Shown piece after piece: positions 29,263 to 38,275 of a DNA stretch of 64,000 nt. The stretch is from an uncultured Saprospiraceae bacterium. Its GTDB lineage: Bacteria > Bacteroidota > Bacteroidia > Chitinophagales > Saprospiraceae. Both the position numbers and the translations under genes were made by a program. The notes under the pieces were generated by a model, which saw nothing but the letters and a program-made list of their open reading frames with translations, did no database searches and had not been told where the DNA came from. Location: the NCBI GenBank assembly GCA_937941765.1, contig CALDGQ010000057.1, positions 1 to 64,000 of the forward strand. The letters run 5' to 3'. Position 1 is the first letter of the stretch, and the number at the start of each line of letters is the position of its first letter.

Positions 29263-30165
29263 TTATTTTAACTTCATAGTCTCCTGAGCTTTAAGGCTTC
29301 CAAAAATTCCATCTTTTATTAACTCATCAATGTACAATCTTGCACCAGATTTGTTGAGATGTTGATAATCTCCAAATCCGTCGATGTCGGTGACTGACTT
29401 TGAATAATTATAGACTTTCTCACCAGTAGCCTTTTCGACAGTAGATTTGAAGTCAGCTAAGTTCATAATCCGATCTGCGAATGCAGGGAAATATGGATTG
29501 ATAACCAATTTGACTTTAACACCTTTCTCTTTAGCCATTTTAATGACACGATTCAATGCAGGCATGGCAGGTTCCGGAATTGTAATGTTGTATTCAGGAT
29601 AATTTACTGCATCGTCTGCAATATTTTGTAAAATTCTTCGGTCCAACAACCAATCTTCATCACTCTTATTTAAGTAAGTTAAAGAGCGTTGGAAGACTTC
29701 ACTATTGTATCGGTACAAATGCGTCAGAATAGTAGCATTCGCCATTGTCGTTGAAGTATCTCGAATTAATTGTCGAATGCGAGGAGAGTAGGGACCATAC
29801 ATATTGAACCCAGCTACCAACTGATTGTTCATTCGGTCGCACATTGTTACGTCAAGTAGCATTAAGTCCGGTGCTTTATTTTTTTCTAAATAATCACCAA
29901 CCAATGCTTCTGCCAAATCAATCGGCATACCATTGTAACTTAAATTGAAAGTAGAACGAGAAGTTTTTTTCTCAATATAAGGTTGATAAAACATCAAGCC
30001 TCGTGAATTTCCAACCAATAATATATCAGCGTCAATATCTTGTTGATACATTCTTGAATAACGGAATTGGCTTTTCTCGGCCAACGACTTGAGAATATAT
30101 CCTCCAACCCGATCTCCTAAGAAGAAAAGTGCAATCAAAGCGAATATCCAAATAACTTTTTTCAA
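29263..30165 (-). CDS. SGNH-fold protein of the polysaccharide O-acylation module
   Basis: 300 residues, starting with TTG (MKKVIWIFALIALFFLG). The N-terminal helix is a membrane anchor or signal. The SGNH triad is visible: Ser54 in LLVGNSRG, then Asp266 and His269 in FGDYQHLNKSG. In family terms it resembles the AlgJ/AlgX-like or DltD-like partners that work in the periplasm with a membrane-bound O-acyltransferase. It follows the MBOAT gene by 14 bp. It likely transfers acyl, usually acetyl, groups from the MBOAT to the growing polysaccharide. Confidence 0.75.
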   Translation of the reverse strand: MKKVIWIFALIALFFLGDRVGGYILKSLAEKSQFRYSRMYQQDIDADILLVGNSRGLMFYQPYIEKKTSRSTFNLSYNGMPIDLAEALVGDYLEKNKAPDLMLLDVTMCDRMNNQLVAGFNMYGPYSPRIRQLIRDTSTTMANATILTHLYRYNSEVFQRSLTYLNKSDEDWLLDRRILQNIADDAVNYPEYNITIPEPAMPALNRVIKMAKEKGVKVKLVINPYFPAFADRIMNLADFKSTVEKATGEKVYNYSKSVTDIDGFGDYQHLNKSGARLYIDELIKDGIFGSLKAQETMKLK

Positions 30166-30179
30166 TGCTATTTAATTTT

Positions 30180-31784
30180 CTAAAATTGGAAATATATAAA
30201 TGAATTTGCTCCAAAGCTACCAAAGAATGCAATAATCCATAGGATCGTTGCAAATGAAATAACTCTAAATACAGGATTCGTTTTTATTAAACTACTAAAA
30301 TCAAATTTGAAGTCAGCGATTTCTACAAATAATAATGTCGCAATTAATATGACTCCTTTGGCTACCATGAATTTGTTGATGACCGTTCCAAAACTCATAC
30401 CTTCGAACGCAGCGATACCCGCAATGTATTGACTTGCAATATCGAAATCATCAATACCTAATAGCAGTTGTTCTTTAGATGCTTTTGCTCTGAAAAATAC
30501 CCAAGCCAAACAAGTGAAAAAGTAAACCATCGCAATATCACCAGCCACTACAATCGGTCTAGGAATTCGTAACGTTTGAACAAACTTCTTATAATAAGGT
30601 CCAATCAATCTTTGAACAATTAAATAAGTTCCATGTAAGTATCCCCATACTGCAAATGCCCAACTTGCTCCGTGCCACAACCCTCCTAAAAACATCGTAA
30701 TTACGAGATTCATATAAGTGAAAACTTCAACTTTGTTTTTGATATCTTTTTTGGCAAATCGGAATATGAAAGCGAAGACGACTCCATAAACTAAAATCAG
30801 CCAATACCATCCGGAAAGAAAGACAGGAATAATCAACGCAATTATTGTAAAGAAGTAAGATCCAAATCCACCACCACGATTTCCACCTAAAGGAATGTAT
30901 AAGTAATCTCTCAACCAACTCGACAAACTGATATGCCAACGGTTCCAAAATTCACTAAAGTTTTTAGAGAAATAAGGAGTCTTAAAATTATCTGGAAAAT
31001 CAAATCCTAAAATTCTAGCCAATCCAATAGCAATGTCTGAGTATCCGGAGAAATCACAATAAATTTGGAATGAATAAAAGACAATTCCGATGATTAAATG
31101 AAGAGATGAAAAACCTTCAGGTGCTGCAAAACATTGATCTACAAATGGTGCCAATGAATCTGCAACGGCAACTTTCTTAAAGAATCCCCAAAGCATCTGA
31201 CCTAAACCACTTGTGATTCGATCCCAATTAAATTTACGAGCACCACCACTAAATTGTGGAAGGAAGTCAATCGCACGAACAATCGGACCTGCCACCAATT
31301 GAGGAAAAAACGAAATGAAAGTAGCGAATTTTATAAAATCAGGTTCAACTTTAATCTTTTTGAAATAGACATCTATTGTATAAGACATAGATTGGAAAGT
31401 GTAAAACGAAATCCCAACAGGCAATACAATATTTAGCGTGTTGTAGCCGACATCGACCCCAACACTTTGCATGGCGGCATCAAAAGAGCCGATAAAGAAA
31501 TTAAAGTATTTGAAAAATGCAAGAAAACCTAGATTCACTACCATACTGATGATGAGTAGTTGTTTTCGTTTGGCTTGATCGTTTTCGCCTTGCATTTTTA
31601 AACCGACGAAATAGTCGATACAAGTAGAAAATAAAATCAAACTCAAGAAACGATAATCCCACCACCCATAAAAGAAGTAACTTCCAACAAGGCATAGCCA
31701 TAGCTGTCCTTTTTCCTTCAGGTTGAAATAGATTGGAAGAAAAATTCCAATAAAAACCAGAAATGCGATACTATTAAATATCAT
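30180..31784 (-). CDS. MBOAT-family O-acyltransferase (AlgI-like)
   Basis: 534 residues with about 10-12 membrane helices. The family signatures are present: IVLPVGISFYTFQSMSYTID near the N-terminus, FWNRWHISLSSWLRDYLY in the middle, and LGGLWHGASW with the catalytic His at residue 371. The length is close to AlgI (~520). It should bring an acyl group across the inner membrane for O-acylation of the exopolysaccharide. It sits between two SGNH-fold genes (4-bp and 14-bp gaps), the arrangement seen in alginate and cellulose acetylation systems. Confidence 0.92.
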   Translation of the reverse strand: MIFNSIAFLVFIGIFLPIYFNLKEKGQLWLCLVGSYFFYGWWDYRFLSLILFSTCIDYFVGLKMQGENDQAKRKQLLIISMVVNLGFLAFFKYFNFFIGSFDAAMQSVGVDVGYNTLNIVLPVGISFYTFQSMSYTIDVYFKKIKVEPDFIKFATFISFFPQLVAGPIVRAIDFLPQFSGGARKFNWDRITSGLGQMLWGFFKKVAVADSLAPFVDQCFAAPEGFSSLHLIIGIVFYSFQIYCDFSGYSDIAIGLARILGFDFPDNFKTPYFSKNFSEFWNRWHISLSSWLRDYLYIPLGGNRGGGFGSYFFTIIALIIPVFLSGWYWLILVYGVVFAFIFRFAKKDIKNKVEVFTYMNLVITMFLGGLWHGASWAFAVWGYLHGTYLIVQRLIGPYYKKFVQTLRIPRPIVVAGDIAMVYFFTCLAWVFFRAKASKEQLLLGIDDFDIASQYIAGIAAFEGMSFGTVINKFMVAKGVILIATLLFVEIADFKFDFSSLIKTNPVFRVISFATILWIIAFFGSFGANSFIYFQF

Positions 31785-31788
31785 TTAC

Positions 31789-32484
31789 TCAATTCACTTT
31801 ATCGATGATTGCATTTTTCCAATGCATATAAGCTGCTCCATTTAGATGAATACCGTCTGAAGTAAATTCAATTTTGAGACGACCATTTTGATCTTTAAAA
31901 ATGGAGTGCAAATCTATATATTCTAATCCAAAATCAACAGCAGTTTTCTTAATGTTATCATTAATTGCAATAACATCTTGATTGGTAACCATTGTTTTTC
32001 TTACCAACTCATTGATCGGCAAGATACTTTGCAAATACAAGGTGGTTTCTGGACTTCTTTTCATAATTTCCTCTACCAATTCCCGATGCAAAGCACCAAT
32101 TTTTGGAGGACGATGATTGATTAGACTATTCAAACCAATCATTAAAAATATCTTTTTAGGTTTAGACGATACAACTTCTTCCAGTCTGCGCATGACTCCT
32201 TCAATACCATCTCCATTAATCCCTCTGTTTTTTACGTTCGGATTGGCGAAAAGTTCACTCCATTCACCACCTTCCGTAATGCTATCTCCTAAAAAGATAA
32301 TTTCCTGATTTCCATTGGGTAAGCGATTAAAATAGTCCGAACGATGCTCATAAGCAGCTCCGACTCCTCGATTCGCCATTTTATATTTGATGTATGAAAA
32401 ACCACCTAATTTATTCATTATAAACAACCCGGTTGCAATTCCCGCAAAATTAAGCAGTAGAGATATGATCAATATTTTCTTCAC
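31789..32484 (-). CDS. GDSL/SGNH-family hydrolase or acyltransferase
   Basis: 231 residues from a GTG start, which gives a clean signal/anchor (MKKILIISLLLNFAGIATG). The motifs FLGDSITEGG (Ser68), GxN in MIGLNSL, and SDGIHLNG (Asp210, His213) form a complete SGNH active site. It is first in the acylation operon, 4 bp before the MBOAT gene, behind a promoter at 32579-32609. It could be a second O-acyltransferase, or an esterase that trims acetyl groups; the sequence does not decide. Confidence 0.85.
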   Translation of the reverse strand: MKKILIISLLLNFAGIATGLFIMNKLGGFSYIKYKMANRGVGAAYEHRSDYFNRLPNGNQEIIFLGDSITEGGEWSELFANPNVKNRGINGDGIEGVMRRLEEVVSSKPKKIFLMIGLNSLINHRPPKIGALHRELVEEIMKRSPETTLYLQSILPINELVRKTMVTNQDVIAINDNIKKTAVDFGLEYIDLHSIFKDQNGRLKIEFTSDGIHLNGAAYMHWKNAIIDKVN

Positions 32485-32578
32485 GTCGATTTGAGGGACT
32501 TATTAGATTTAAGTGACAATTAAGCTGTCAAGTATATTTTTCACATCATTGTTTTCAAAATAAAAGTACTTTGTAATT

Positions 32579-32609
32579 CAAAGTTACATATAAAATGGGA
32601 ATATTTCAA
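32579..32609 (-). promoter_or_regulatory. Bacteroidota-type promoter of the O-acylation operon
   Basis: On the minus strand TTG (32609-32607), 20 bases, then TAACTTTG (32586-32579), a full match to TTG-N17-23-TAnnTTTG. It lies about 95 bp upstream of the GTG start at 32484 and just after the stop of the glycosyltransferase gene, so the acylation genes can be expressed separately. Confidence 0.7.
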
Positions 32610-32636
32610 AATTTATTTTGTGGTGGATAAATAGGT

Positions 32637-33860
32637 TCAATCCTTCTTCAAAACTTCGTCAATAGAAACACTATGCTTATGTTCAGAAGCTTTAAAGTTT
32701 TTATTGGGATTACCCATTTTGAAAAGACCAGTAATTTGATTGATGATAAACATCGGTGTATTGGCAACTGCTTTCCAAATTGGTTTCGGTACTTTACTTA
32801 AATATAATGAAAGGAAGATATTTCCAACAAAGATGCAACCGCCTAAAAATAAAAGTGCACTCATTACTGGAGAGAAATAAAGTCCAGCTAAAAATAAAAT
32901 ACCAGCCAAAAATATCATAATAAACATTGGTGGTGCAATCGTGACCAGACCGAATAGTAACCGATTCCAACTGAATGTAAACAATCCTTTTGCAACCAAT
33001 CCACTTGAGTTTGGAAGATTTTGAAAATAAGAATACAACCAACGACTTCTCTGTGTTTCTACTTGTTCACCACTATCTACTTTTTCGTCATAGACCACGG
33101 CATCCCAAGCGTAACTAATTTTTTCGTTTCTGAAAAGTAAATGGTTCTGAAGAATCTTATCTTCTTGCAACATCTTTTTCCAAAGCTCTTTTCCTTTTGT
33201 GATTTCCTCACCATATAAATACGTCTTATACAATTCAGATTCCACGGCCATTCCAGATCCTGAAATAACAGCAGATGAACCGATCAAATAAGGAACATAT
33301 CTTTCAACATAATTTTTGTAAAATTCTCCCAATGCATCCGTGCATGCATACATAGAGTCTAGATTCTTAGCTGTACGTTGTCCTTGTATAGATGTGTATC
33401 CATTGTTGGCATAAACGTTTATTTCTTCTAGGAAATTCGGATGTGCTAAATTATCAGCATCATAAATGGCAATAAATTCATGATCTCTTTTGAAGTTTTC
33501 AACTGCATGAATAATTGATTTTACTTTCAAGTTCATCGGTGGTTGAGGATTCAAAACGACCAAGCGATCATCAAAAACATCCCAACCTTCAATATCACAA
33601 TTATCTGCCACCAAGTAAATGATGTGATTATCGTGTGTTTGACGTAACAAAGATTGGATTAATGGTTTCGCGATTTCTGCATTTTTGTAAGCAGTGATGA
33701 TGTTACCAAAATCATATTTCTTGAAATCGGGTTTGTTGACGACGCTTCGATCAACTTTATCTTTTGTCAACAAAGAGAGTAGGACCTTCAAAAATGGAAA
33801 TACAAGAAAGAACAAGATGATTCCACTGATGACCAGGTAAACTATTTTTAGGATTGCCAT
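32637..33860 (-). CDS. Membrane glycosyltransferase, family 2
   Basis: 407 residues. An N-terminal helix (VYLVISGIILFFLVFPFLKVLL) precedes a GT-A domain with VADNCD, the metal-binding AIYDADN and a QRSRW motif like the Q(Q/R)xRW of processive family 2 enzymes. Two or three C-terminal membrane helices and a charged tail follow. The layout resembles cellulose- or hyaluronan-synthase-like enzymes. It should extend or decorate a polysaccharide at the inner membrane. The gene is between the acylation operon and another family 2 glycosyltransferase (51-bp gap). Confidence 0.85.
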   Translation of the reverse strand: MAILKIVYLVISGIILFFLVFPFLKVLLSLLTKDKVDRSVVNKPDFKKYDFGNIITAYKNAEIAKPLIQSLLRQTHDNHIIYLVADNCDIEGWDVFDDRLVVLNPQPPMNLKVKSIIHAVENFKRDHEFIAIYDADNLAHPNFLEEINVYANNGYTSIQGQRTAKNLDSMYACTDALGEFYKNYVERYVPYLIGSSAVISGSGMAVESELYKTYLYGEEITKGKELWKKMLQEDKILQNHLLFRNEKISYAWDAVVYDEKVDSGEQVETQRSRWLYSYFQNLPNSSGLVAKGLFTFSWNRLLFGLVTIAPPMFIMIFLAGILFLAGLYFSPVMSALLFLGGCIFVGNIFLSLYLSKVPKPIWKAVANTPMFIINQITGLFKMGNPNKNFKASEHKHSVSIDEVLKKD

Positions 33861-33911
33861 TTTAAAAATTGTTAGTTGCCACTAAGCCTGTCTGACTGTT
33901 CGTTAGAAAAG

Positions 33912-34844
33912 TCAGGCCGTGACGAGTTTACTTTTTTTAGTTGTTTTTGGAGAACCGACGTTCCACCAGACTGCTTTCAGAAATACTTTTGCATGATCCC
34001 AATCTCCTCGTACAACAAACATCAATACATTTTTAGGAACCGTAACAAAAATTAAAAATAAAGAGAATAAGAATACACTTAATGCACTTCGATTTCTTTT
34101 CATGAAGTAAATACGATTGCGATTTAAGTAGTAAGTTTTCAAAGTACTCATTTTTCCAACAGAGATGGACTCTTTGTGGTAAACGTGTACATTTGGTTCG
34201 ACATATATTTTATAACCAGCTCTTCTTATTTGTTCACACCAGTCCAATTCTTCATAATACAAAAAGAAATCTTCGAACATCATTCCGACTTCATCGATTA
34301 CTTTTTTAGGAATCATCATAGCTGCACCATGGGCATAAGGCGTTTCTTTCAATTCCGTATATTGATTGTTGTCAGGTTCCATTTCTCCTAGAATTTTGTT
34401 TCTAGCAGTGATGTTGCTGACAGGAGTTGCACCCACATATTGGATGATTTCATTGACTCCTTTTTCTTCTGGCCAGTAAAGTAGTTTTGGACTTATCATC
34501 CCAAGTTTAGGGATTTTGTCAAAGGCTTCTAATAATTTAGGAATGGTTCCTGTTGGAATTTCGGTATCGTTGTTAATGAAAAAGAGGTATGCTCCTTTTG
34601 CTTCTTCAACGGCTAAGTTGTTGCCACCAGCAAAACCTAAGTTTTCTTCGCTAATAATAATTTTAACTTCTGGATATTTGGTTGCAATGATTGGTGTCTC
34701 GTCGACTTTTGAACCATTATCAACCAAAATAATTTCCAGATTTGGATAGTCGATAGCCCTAAGTGAATCAAATAATTCACAGGTAACTCCAATCTGATTA
34801 TAGTTAACAGTAATAAGCGATACTAATGGATATTGATCAGACAT
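33912..34844 (-). CDS. Glycosyltransferase family 2 (WbbL/rhamnosyltransferase-like)
   Basis: 310 residues. The start SLITVNYNQ, the VDNGS motif, the SEENLGFAGGNN segment and FINNDTEI (the DxD position) are characteristic of the WbbL-like branch of family 2, many of which transfer rhamnose. The catalytic-base region EDFFLYYEELDWCEQIRRAGY is present. A hydrophobic segment near residue 258 (SVFLFSLFLIFVTVPK) may attach it to the membrane. The donor sugar cannot be read from the sequence. The 33880-33920 spacer after it contains a small palindrome (gcctg...gtcaggc). Confidence 0.88.
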   Translation of the reverse strand: MSDQYPLVSLITVNYNQIGVTCELFDSLRAIDYPNLEIILVDNGSKVDETPIIATKYPEVKIIISEENLGFAGGNNLAVEEAKGAYLFFINNDTEIPTGTIPKLLEAFDKIPKLGMISPKLLYWPEEKGVNEIIQYVGATPVSNITARNKILGEMEPDNNQYTELKETPYAHGAAMMIPKKVIDEVGMMFEDFFLYYEELDWCEQIRRAGYKIYVEPNVHVYHKESISVGKMSTLKTYYLNRNRIYFMKRNRSALSVFLFSLFLIFVTVPKNVLMFVVRGDWDHAKVFLKAVWWNVGSPKTTKKSKLVTA

Positions 34845-34893
34845 ATAATTTTCGATTTCAAAGGATAGTTTTACCCCTTTAAAATTACAAATT

Positions 34894-36012
34894 TTATACC
34901 GCCTCTTCCTGAATCATCGCTGGCAACGTCTTTAAGATGATTTTTAGATCCATCCAAATAGAATAATCTTTAGCATAATCAATGTCCATCTGGATTCTTT
35001 CCTCGACAGACATGTCCGCTTTTCCCCTTTTGGAGATTTGCCAAAGACCAGTCAAACCTGCTGGTGCTCTAAATCTTGTAGACCATCCATCAACCGTTAA
35101 TTTCTCAGCTTCGTAAAGTGGAAGTGGTCTGTTACCGACGATAGACATATCACCTTTCAATACATTGATCAATTGTGGTAATTCATCAATACTCGTCTTT
35201 CTGATTAGCTTACCAATCTTTGTTACACGAGGATCGTTGGCCAACTTCATAAAAGTAGGAGCCTTTGAATCTTTATTTTCAGCACTATATTGATTTAAGT
35301 GCGCTAGGTGTTTTAATTTTGAATCTGCATCCTGACACATAGAACGGAATTTGATAAAATCAAAAACCTTGTATCCATTCCCAGCTCTTTTTGAGTAGTA
35401 AAAGATGTCTCCTTTGGAAGTAAATTTAACCAATAAAGCAACCGTAATTAATATCGGGCTAATAGCTAAAAGTACTGCACTTGCAAAAACGATATCGAAA
35501 ATTCTTTTACCTAATGGCATTTTGAATTCCAATTCTTCCGCAGGAGTTTCAATTAACTCAATCATTTCTGGTTTATATTTAGCAAGAAACTGAATTCTTT
35601 TCTTGATATCCAACCAGTTGATAGGAGAGTAGTACAAATCATCAATACCCAAATTGATGGCTTCTACTGTATCCAATTTATGTTTCTTTGAATTAGAGAT
35701 GACGATGAAAGGAATATATTTCATGTCTGCATGCTTGCGTATATTGTGTAACAAGCGATAGTCATCTTGCACTAAATAATCTAAGTCCACAAGTATCGCT
35801 TTCGGATAATCCACCGTCAACTGATCTTTGATCTTATTTTCTAAATAGTGATATGCCTTAAAAGAAGAATCGAATTTCTTTGAAGTGAAACTGCTAAATT
35901 CTCCATTGTACTGAACCATTCCATTAAAGAAAATCTCGTTGAACCCTATAAATAATAGTTCTTCTTTATTCCTAAAATGCTCAAGTTTCACAGGTGCCTT
36001 AATTATATCCAT
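34894..36012 (-). CDS. Initiating sugar-phosphate transferase with N-terminal receiver-like domain
   Basis: 372 residues. Residues ~168-372 are a complete bacterial sugar transferase (monotopic phosphoglycosyltransferase) domain: KRIFDIVFASAVLLAISPIL, FDFIKFRSMC, RKTSIDELPQLINVLKGD, IVGNRPLP and GLTGLWQISKRG. It would start repeat-unit synthesis on undecaprenyl phosphate. Instead of the usual multi-helix N-terminus, residues ~18-150 read as a receiver-like domain (ILVDLDYL, FIVISNS). The acidic pair is absent and the conserved Lys is replaced (YYSPIN), so it is probably a pseudo-receiver. The ATG overlaps the TGA of the response regulator gene upstream (TGATG). Confidence 0.88.
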   Translation of the reverse strand: MDIIKAPVKLEHFRNKEELLFIGFNEIFFNGMVQYNGEFSSFTSKKFDSSFKAYHYLENKIKDQLTVDYPKAILVDLDYLVQDDYRLLHNIRKHADMKYIPFIVISNSKKHKLDTVEAINLGIDDLYYSPINWLDIKKRIQFLAKYKPEMIELIETPAEELEFKMPLGKRIFDIVFASAVLLAISPILITVALLVKFTSKGDIFYYSKRAGNGYKVFDFIKFRSMCQDADSKLKHLAHLNQYSAENKDSKAPTFMKLANDPRVTKIGKLIRKTSIDELPQLINVLKGDMSIVGNRPLPLYEAEKLTVDGWSTRFRAPAGLTGLWQISKRGKADMSVEERIQMDIDYAKDYSIWMDLKIILKTLPAMIQEEAV

Positions 36013-36413
36013 CAGTGCGCAGTAGTTTTATGTAGGGGACTCGTTTGAAAAATGTTTTCTATCTGTTCTTTTAGAGTGATTGGGTTAAATGGTTTTGTTA
36101 TGTAACCACTTGCTCCAAGTTTTGTACACTGTTCTACGTATTTTTCATTGTCCTTTCCAGAAACAATTAGAACTGGTATTTCACGGAAAAATCCACTACT
36201 TCTCAAAACAGATAAAAATTCTAATCCATTAAGGCGTGGCATTGACATGTCAAGCAATATTAAGTCTGGAATATTACCTGCACTCAAATACTTAAGTCCT
36301 AACAAACCATCTTCTTTCGTAGTAACATTGTAAGACTTACCTAGGATGTTACCTAGAATAAATCGAATGCTATCGTGATCGTCAATGATAAGAATGTTCT
36401 TATCTGTCTTCAT
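36012..36413 (-). CDS. Single-domain response regulator
   Basis: 133 residues, only a receiver domain. All key residues are present: Asp11-Asp12 (IIDDHD), phospho-acceptor Asp55 (LLDMSMP), Ser85 (IVSG) and Lys107 (ITKPFN). There is no output domain. The stop overlaps the start of the sugar transferase gene by one base, so the two proteins are made in step and may interact. Phosphorylation by an unknown sensor kinase could control the first step of polysaccharide synthesis; this is inference. No sensor kinase is encoded nearby. Confidence 0.9.
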   Translation of the reverse strand: MKTDKNILIIDDHDSIRFILGNILGKSYNVTTKEDGLLGLKYLSAGNIPDLILLDMSMPRLNGLEFLSVLRSSGFFREIPVLIVSGKDNEKYVEQCTKLGASGYITKPFNPITLKEQIENIFQTSPLHKTTAH

Positions 36414-36985
36414 AATGTGTGTATTATATATATCAAATAATAATAATCAATACATCGTGCCTCCTTCAATAGGAGACCGGTTTTTGAAACTAGGGCAAAC
36501 GGTTGTTGGAATAAATTATGTCTTCGGGAGGGACAATTAAAGACATTATGGGATATACCTTCTTCAAAATCAGGCTACTCTACAAACAACAAGAATCATG
36601 CTAAATTGATATTTCTATCAACATAGTATGAGTAAAAGGGGTAGAGGCGAATAATTTTGATGATGCATCGAAACGACACATCTGATGAATTTAACTCAAA
36701 TATCGGAAATTATTAGCAATAACAACTAAAATACACCGTGAATTTGAATCCTTACCGTTAAAATAATTCTTTGTGGGACGAAATACAAATATAAGATTCA
36801 ATCAATTATTTATAAAACTATTTTAAATAACTGATTTTCAATAATTTAATAAAACCTAACATATGTTATCCATTGATTAGGCTTGGTTTTTGAATATTTT
36901 TATGATTTAGAAGGAGATATAAATTATTAAAACTATTATGTTTGCATCTCCTCCCCAATTCCATTGAATTGTTATTTTTCAAAGT
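36414..36985. other. Divergent intergenic region between polysaccharide operons
   Basis: 572 bp, AT-rich, no gene found. It separates the minus-strand response regulator/transferase genes from the plus-strand glycosyltransferase. It holds a perfect 12-bp palindrome (taacatatgtta, 36857-36868) that could be an operator, and a promoter box at 36937. Confidence 0.5.
36937..36944 (+). promoter_or_regulatory. Probable -7 promoter box for the plus-strand glycosyltransferase gene
   Basis: TATGTTTG fits TAnnTTTG and lies 41 bp before the ATG at 36986. No clear TTG stands at -33, so the match is partial. Confidence 0.5.
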
Positions 36986-38182
36986 ATGATATTAACCTTT
37001 ATAACTGCATCTATTTTCTGGTCATTGATCCTCTTGGTCATCTATACTTACGTTGGCTATGGTATTCTTTTATATTTTTTAGTCAAAATGAAGAAGAAGC
37101 AACCAATGCCCGCTTATACAGACGATAATGAACTACCTGAAGTCACATTTATGGTGGCCGCATATAACGAGCAGGATTATATGGAAGAAAAAATTCAAAA
37201 TTGCCTCGATTTTGATTATCCCAAAGAGAAGCTGACCTTGTTTTTTGTCACAGATGGATCTGATGATGATACTCCAAAAGTGATTGATCAATATCCGCTC
37301 CCTGAAGGAGTCAATTTGGAACTTTATCACCGACCAGAAAGAATGGGTAAGATTGCGGCAGTTGAAAGAGTAATGCCTTATGTCAAAACACCGATAGTTA
37401 TATATACCGATGCTAATACGCATGTCAATAAAAATGCAATTCGAAATATTGTCCGTCATTATATTGATCCAAAAGTAGGAGGTGTTGCAGGTGAGAAGCG
37501 AATCACTATGGATGAAAAGGACGCAGCCAAGTCAGCAGGTGAAGGTGTTTATTGGAAATATGAATCGAAATTAAAACAATGGGACTCAGCGTTGCATTCA
37601 GTTGTTGGTGCAGCTGGTGAATTGTTTTCTATTCGTACAGAATTGTTTGAAGCAGTTCCTCAAGATACAGTGATTGAAGATTTTTTCATGACTTTGACAA
37701 TTGCCTCCAAAGGTTACAAGATTGTTTATGAACCGATGGCCTATGCAGTTGAAAGTAGTTCAGCATCTGTCGGTGAAGAATTAAAAAGAAAAATTAGAAT
37801 TGCAGCAGGTGGACATCAAGCAGTTAGTAGACTTGGATTTTTATTGAATCCTTTCAAGCATGGAGTCCTTACCTTTCAGTATATTTCTCATCGAGTACTA
37901 AGATGGACATTGGCTCCGCTAGCATTACCAATCATTTTTTTCCTAAACGTTTATTTAGCGATGTCGGGCAATCCGTTGTATATTGGTTTGTTGTGCTGTC
38001 AAATTCTCTTTTACGCAATGGGCTTGATAGGTTATCTGATGCAAGAACGTGAGTTGAAATCAAAAATCTTTTTTGTTCCTTATTATTTCTGTGTCATGAA
38101 TTACGCAGTATACAGAGGCTTTTTTCGTTTTATGAATAAGAGTCAATCTGTGAAATGGGAACGTGCTAAACGTGCTGTATAA
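36986..38182 (+). CDS. Membrane glycosyltransferase, family 2
   Basis: 398 residues. An N-terminal helix (IFWSLILLVIYTYVGYGILLYFLV) precedes a GT-A domain with VTDGSDDDTP, the metal-binding YTDANTHV and the catalytic-base region VIEDFFMTL. The QxxRW position appears as RRKIRIAAGGHQA-like sequence (KRKIRIAAGGHQ). Several C-terminal membrane helices and a basic tail follow. The layout is that of processive or IcaA/PgaC-like family 2 enzymes, but the substrate is unknown. It is divergent from the sugar transferase operon and upstream of oxidoreductase and isomerase genes. Confidence 0.87.
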   Translation: MILTFITASIFWSLILLVIYTYVGYGILLYFLVKMKKKQPMPAYTDDNELPEVTFMVAAYNEQDYMEEKIQNCLDFDYPKEKLTLFFVTDGSDDDTPKVIDQYPLPEGVNLELYHRPERMGKIAAVERVMPYVKTPIVIYTDANTHVNKNAIRNIVRHYIDPKVGGVAGEKRITMDEKDAAKSAGEGVYWKYESKLKQWDSALHSVVGAAGELFSIRTELFEAVPQDTVIEDFFMTLTIASKGYKIVYEPMAYAVESSSASVGEELKRKIRIAAGGHQAVSRLGFLLNPFKHGVLTFQYISHRVLRWTLAPLALPIIFFLNVYLAMSGNPLYIGLLCCQILFYAMGLIGYLMQERELKSKIFFVPYYFCVMNYAVYRGFFRFMNKSQSVKWERAKRAV

Positions 38183-38275
38183 CTATAGCAAAAACACTTC
38201 ATTAATTTTCTTCGTTTTCTCATTCCTTCGTTTATCTTTATTGCAAGTAACGACAACGTTATTATTAAGTATTAA

